Source: Enterovirga sp.
GTDB taxonomy: Bacteria; Pseudomonadota; Alphaproteobacteria; Rhizobiales; Beijerinckiaceae
DNA: 6,865 nt
Direction: 5' to 3'
Assembly: GCA_028290385.1 (NCBI GenBank)
Contig: JAQGJZ010000510.1
Coordinates: 1 to 6,865, forward strand
The notes beneath the pieces were generated by a model, which was not told the DNA's origin, did not search any database, and saw nothing but the letters and a program-made list of their open reading frames with translations. The translations under genes were made by a program, and so were the position numbers. Positions 6,288 through 6,865 of this stretch are shown here, piece by piece. Within the stretch, counting starts at the first letter, position 1; each line of letters opens with the position of its first letter.

Positions 6288-6316
6288 TTTCGCATCAGAT
6301 TAGATGATGCGCGAAA
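6288..6316. promoter_or_regulatory. Operator-like palindrome upstream of the Bug gene
   Basis: CGCATCA (6291-6297) and TGATGCG (6305-6311) form a perfect seven-base inverted repeat around GATTAGA. Outer TTT (6288-6290) and AAA (6314-6316) extend it if two extra bases in the right arm are skipped. It sits in an AT-rich patch unlike the surroundings and just before a TAATAT that could be a -10 box. It may be a binding site for a dimeric repressor such as a GntR- or LysR-type regulator; none is encoded in the window. Confidence 0.45.
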
Positions 6317-6327
6317 TCACCTAATAT
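6300..6327 (+). promoter_or_regulatory. Candidate promoter for the Bug gene
   Basis: TAATAT (6322-6327) matches five of six -10 consensus bases. A weak -35-like TTAGAT (6300-6305) lies 16 bases before it and overlaps the palindrome. The start of transcription would leave a leader of about 145 bases before the ATG at 6482. The -35 is poor, so activation or another sigma factor is possible. Confidence 0.35.
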
Positions 6328-6467
6328 CATTCGCCACGGGCTGGCTGACGGCTGACCATGCGCTTGCGTGATCGCCCCGTCTCGGCTCGTCAGCGTGTCA
6401 TTCGCTCCGAGCCGCGTCCCCGGTCGCGTCAGCAGAGGCGTCGCAAGAACGCCCGAGACGAGACCCT

Positions 6468-6474
6468 GGGAGGA
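6468..6474 (+). promoter_or_regulatory. Ribosome-binding site of the Bug gene
   Basis: GGGAGGA is a near-ideal Shine-Dalgarno, seven bases ahead of the ATG at 6482. It fixes the start of the gene and suggests efficient translation. Confidence 0.7.
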
Positions 6475-6481
6475 TCAAACG

Positions 6482-6865
6482 ATGGTACGCCTGTTGGGCG
6501 CGCTCGCCGCGCTTGCTTTGACCGTATGCTCCCCGGCGCTGGGGGAGACCTATCCATCCAAGCCGGTTCGCATCCTCGTGCCCTATGCGCCGGGGGGTGC
6601 GACCGACATCGTCGCGCGTCTGATCGCCGAAAAGCTTCGCGAGACGCTCGGCCAGACCTTTCTCGTCGAGAACAAGCCCGGCGCGTTCGGCATCGTGGCG
6701 ATCGAGGAGGTCGCCCGTGCCCAGCCTGACGGCTACACCCTGATGATCGGCAACGTGTCGACCAACGCGATCACGCCGCTGATCTACAAGGACAAGCTGA
6801 AGTTCGACTACGAGAAGGCGATCGTGCCGGTGGCGCGCCTCGCCGTGATCCCGGCCCTGATCGCC
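6482..6865 (+). CDS. Tripartite tricarboxylate transporter (TctC/Bug) family substrate-binding protein, N-terminal part
   Basis: The first 128 residues of a gene that runs past the window end; Bug proteins are usually near 320 residues. A signal peptide occupies about residues 1-21 and would be cut after PALG, giving a mature start ETYPSKPVRI. Cys16 does not make a good lipobox. The family hallmarks follow: VRILVPYAPGGATDIVAR (the carboxylate-contacting loop near residues 34-46), FLVENKPGA, and QPDGYTLMIGN. The usual GGNIGAE after the PGA is replaced by FGIVAIEE, a mild departure. The protein would act in the periplasm, binding a carboxylate or related metabolite for a TctAB-type permease, although many Bug proteins have no linked permease or serve as extracytoplasmic sensors. 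Neighbouring genes to the right are unseen. Regulation may involve the palindrome 165 to 195 bases upstream. Confidence 0.92.
   Translation, partial: MVRLLGALAALALTVCSPALGETYPSKPVRILVPYAPGGATDIVARLIAEKLRETLGQTFLVENKPGAFGIVAIEEVARAQPDGYTLMIGNVSTNAITPLIYKDKLKFDYEKAIVPVARLAVIPALIA

Larger units (their letters stand above)
5916..6481. other. Divergent intergenic region between kinase and Bug gene
   Basis: 566 bases separating the kinase gene (-) from the binding-protein gene (+). No supported protein gene is present. The left two thirds are GC-rich and featureless apart from a short direct repeat with the core CCGGG(G)-Y-AAATTC at 6215-6227 and 6231-6242. The right part holds the AT-rich palindrome and candidate promoter at 6288-6327. 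A kinase promoter must lie in the left part, but I could not place it. Confidence 0.5.

Noticed and set aside
6358..6729. A 123-codon open frame on the plus strand before and over the Bug gene
   Set aside because: It is in a different frame from the Bug protein, is arginine-rich and has no domain. The Bug start at 6482 has a strong ribosome-binding site.
1..6865. tRNA or rRNA genes, CRISPR arrays, insertion sequences, phage or toxin-antitoxin genes
   Set aside because: No tRNA-like cloverleaf, regularly spaced repeat, transposase domain or terminal inverted repeat was recognised on either strand.

Overview
The window looks like chromosomal DNA from a GC-rich alphaproteobacterium, probably of the Hyphomicrobiales (Methylobacterium- or Bradyrhizobium-like). 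The evidence is the high GC of all coding regions, tightly overlapping Liv-type ABC transporter genes, a GAF-PAS hybrid kinase of the soluble type common in Methylobacterium relatives, and a Bug-family solute-binding protein. The genus is inferred from protein style, not from a marker gene.

Layout. Positions 1-1660 (+) hold the end of a livG-like ATPase, a complete livF-like ATPase and a 3-oxoadipate enol-lactonase-like alpha/beta hydrolase. Each gene overlaps the next by 1-4 bases, so they form one operon: uptake of a small, perhaps aromatic or carboxylic, substrate coupled to a hydrolytic step. Positions 1661-2385 contain no protein gene. They do contain, on the minus strand, a well-formed cobalamin (B12) riboswitch aptamer (about 1947 down to 1715) with a consensus -35 box in front of it. 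No B12-related gene follows in the window; the RNA points into the 3' end of the hydrolase gene. Positions 2386-3030 (+) encode a membrane-anchored or secreted staphylococcal-nuclease-like enzyme. Positions 3141-3806 (+) encode a TenA thiaminase II with its active-site residues intact. Positions 3870-5915 (-) encode a soluble hybrid histidine kinase (GAF-PAS-HisKA-HATPase-REC), convergent with tenA. The gap 5916-6481 holds an AT-rich patch with a palindrome next to a possible -10 box, upstream of a Bug/TctC-type periplasmic binding protein (6482 to the window end, +).

How the parts relate. The Liv genes and the hydrolase probably work together. The nuclease, TenA, kinase and Bug protein look like independent transcription units. 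The most unexpected element is the orphan B12 riboswitch. It is either a relic of a lost B12-controlled gene or a B12-sensitive switch on an RNA antisense to the transporter-hydrolase operon.
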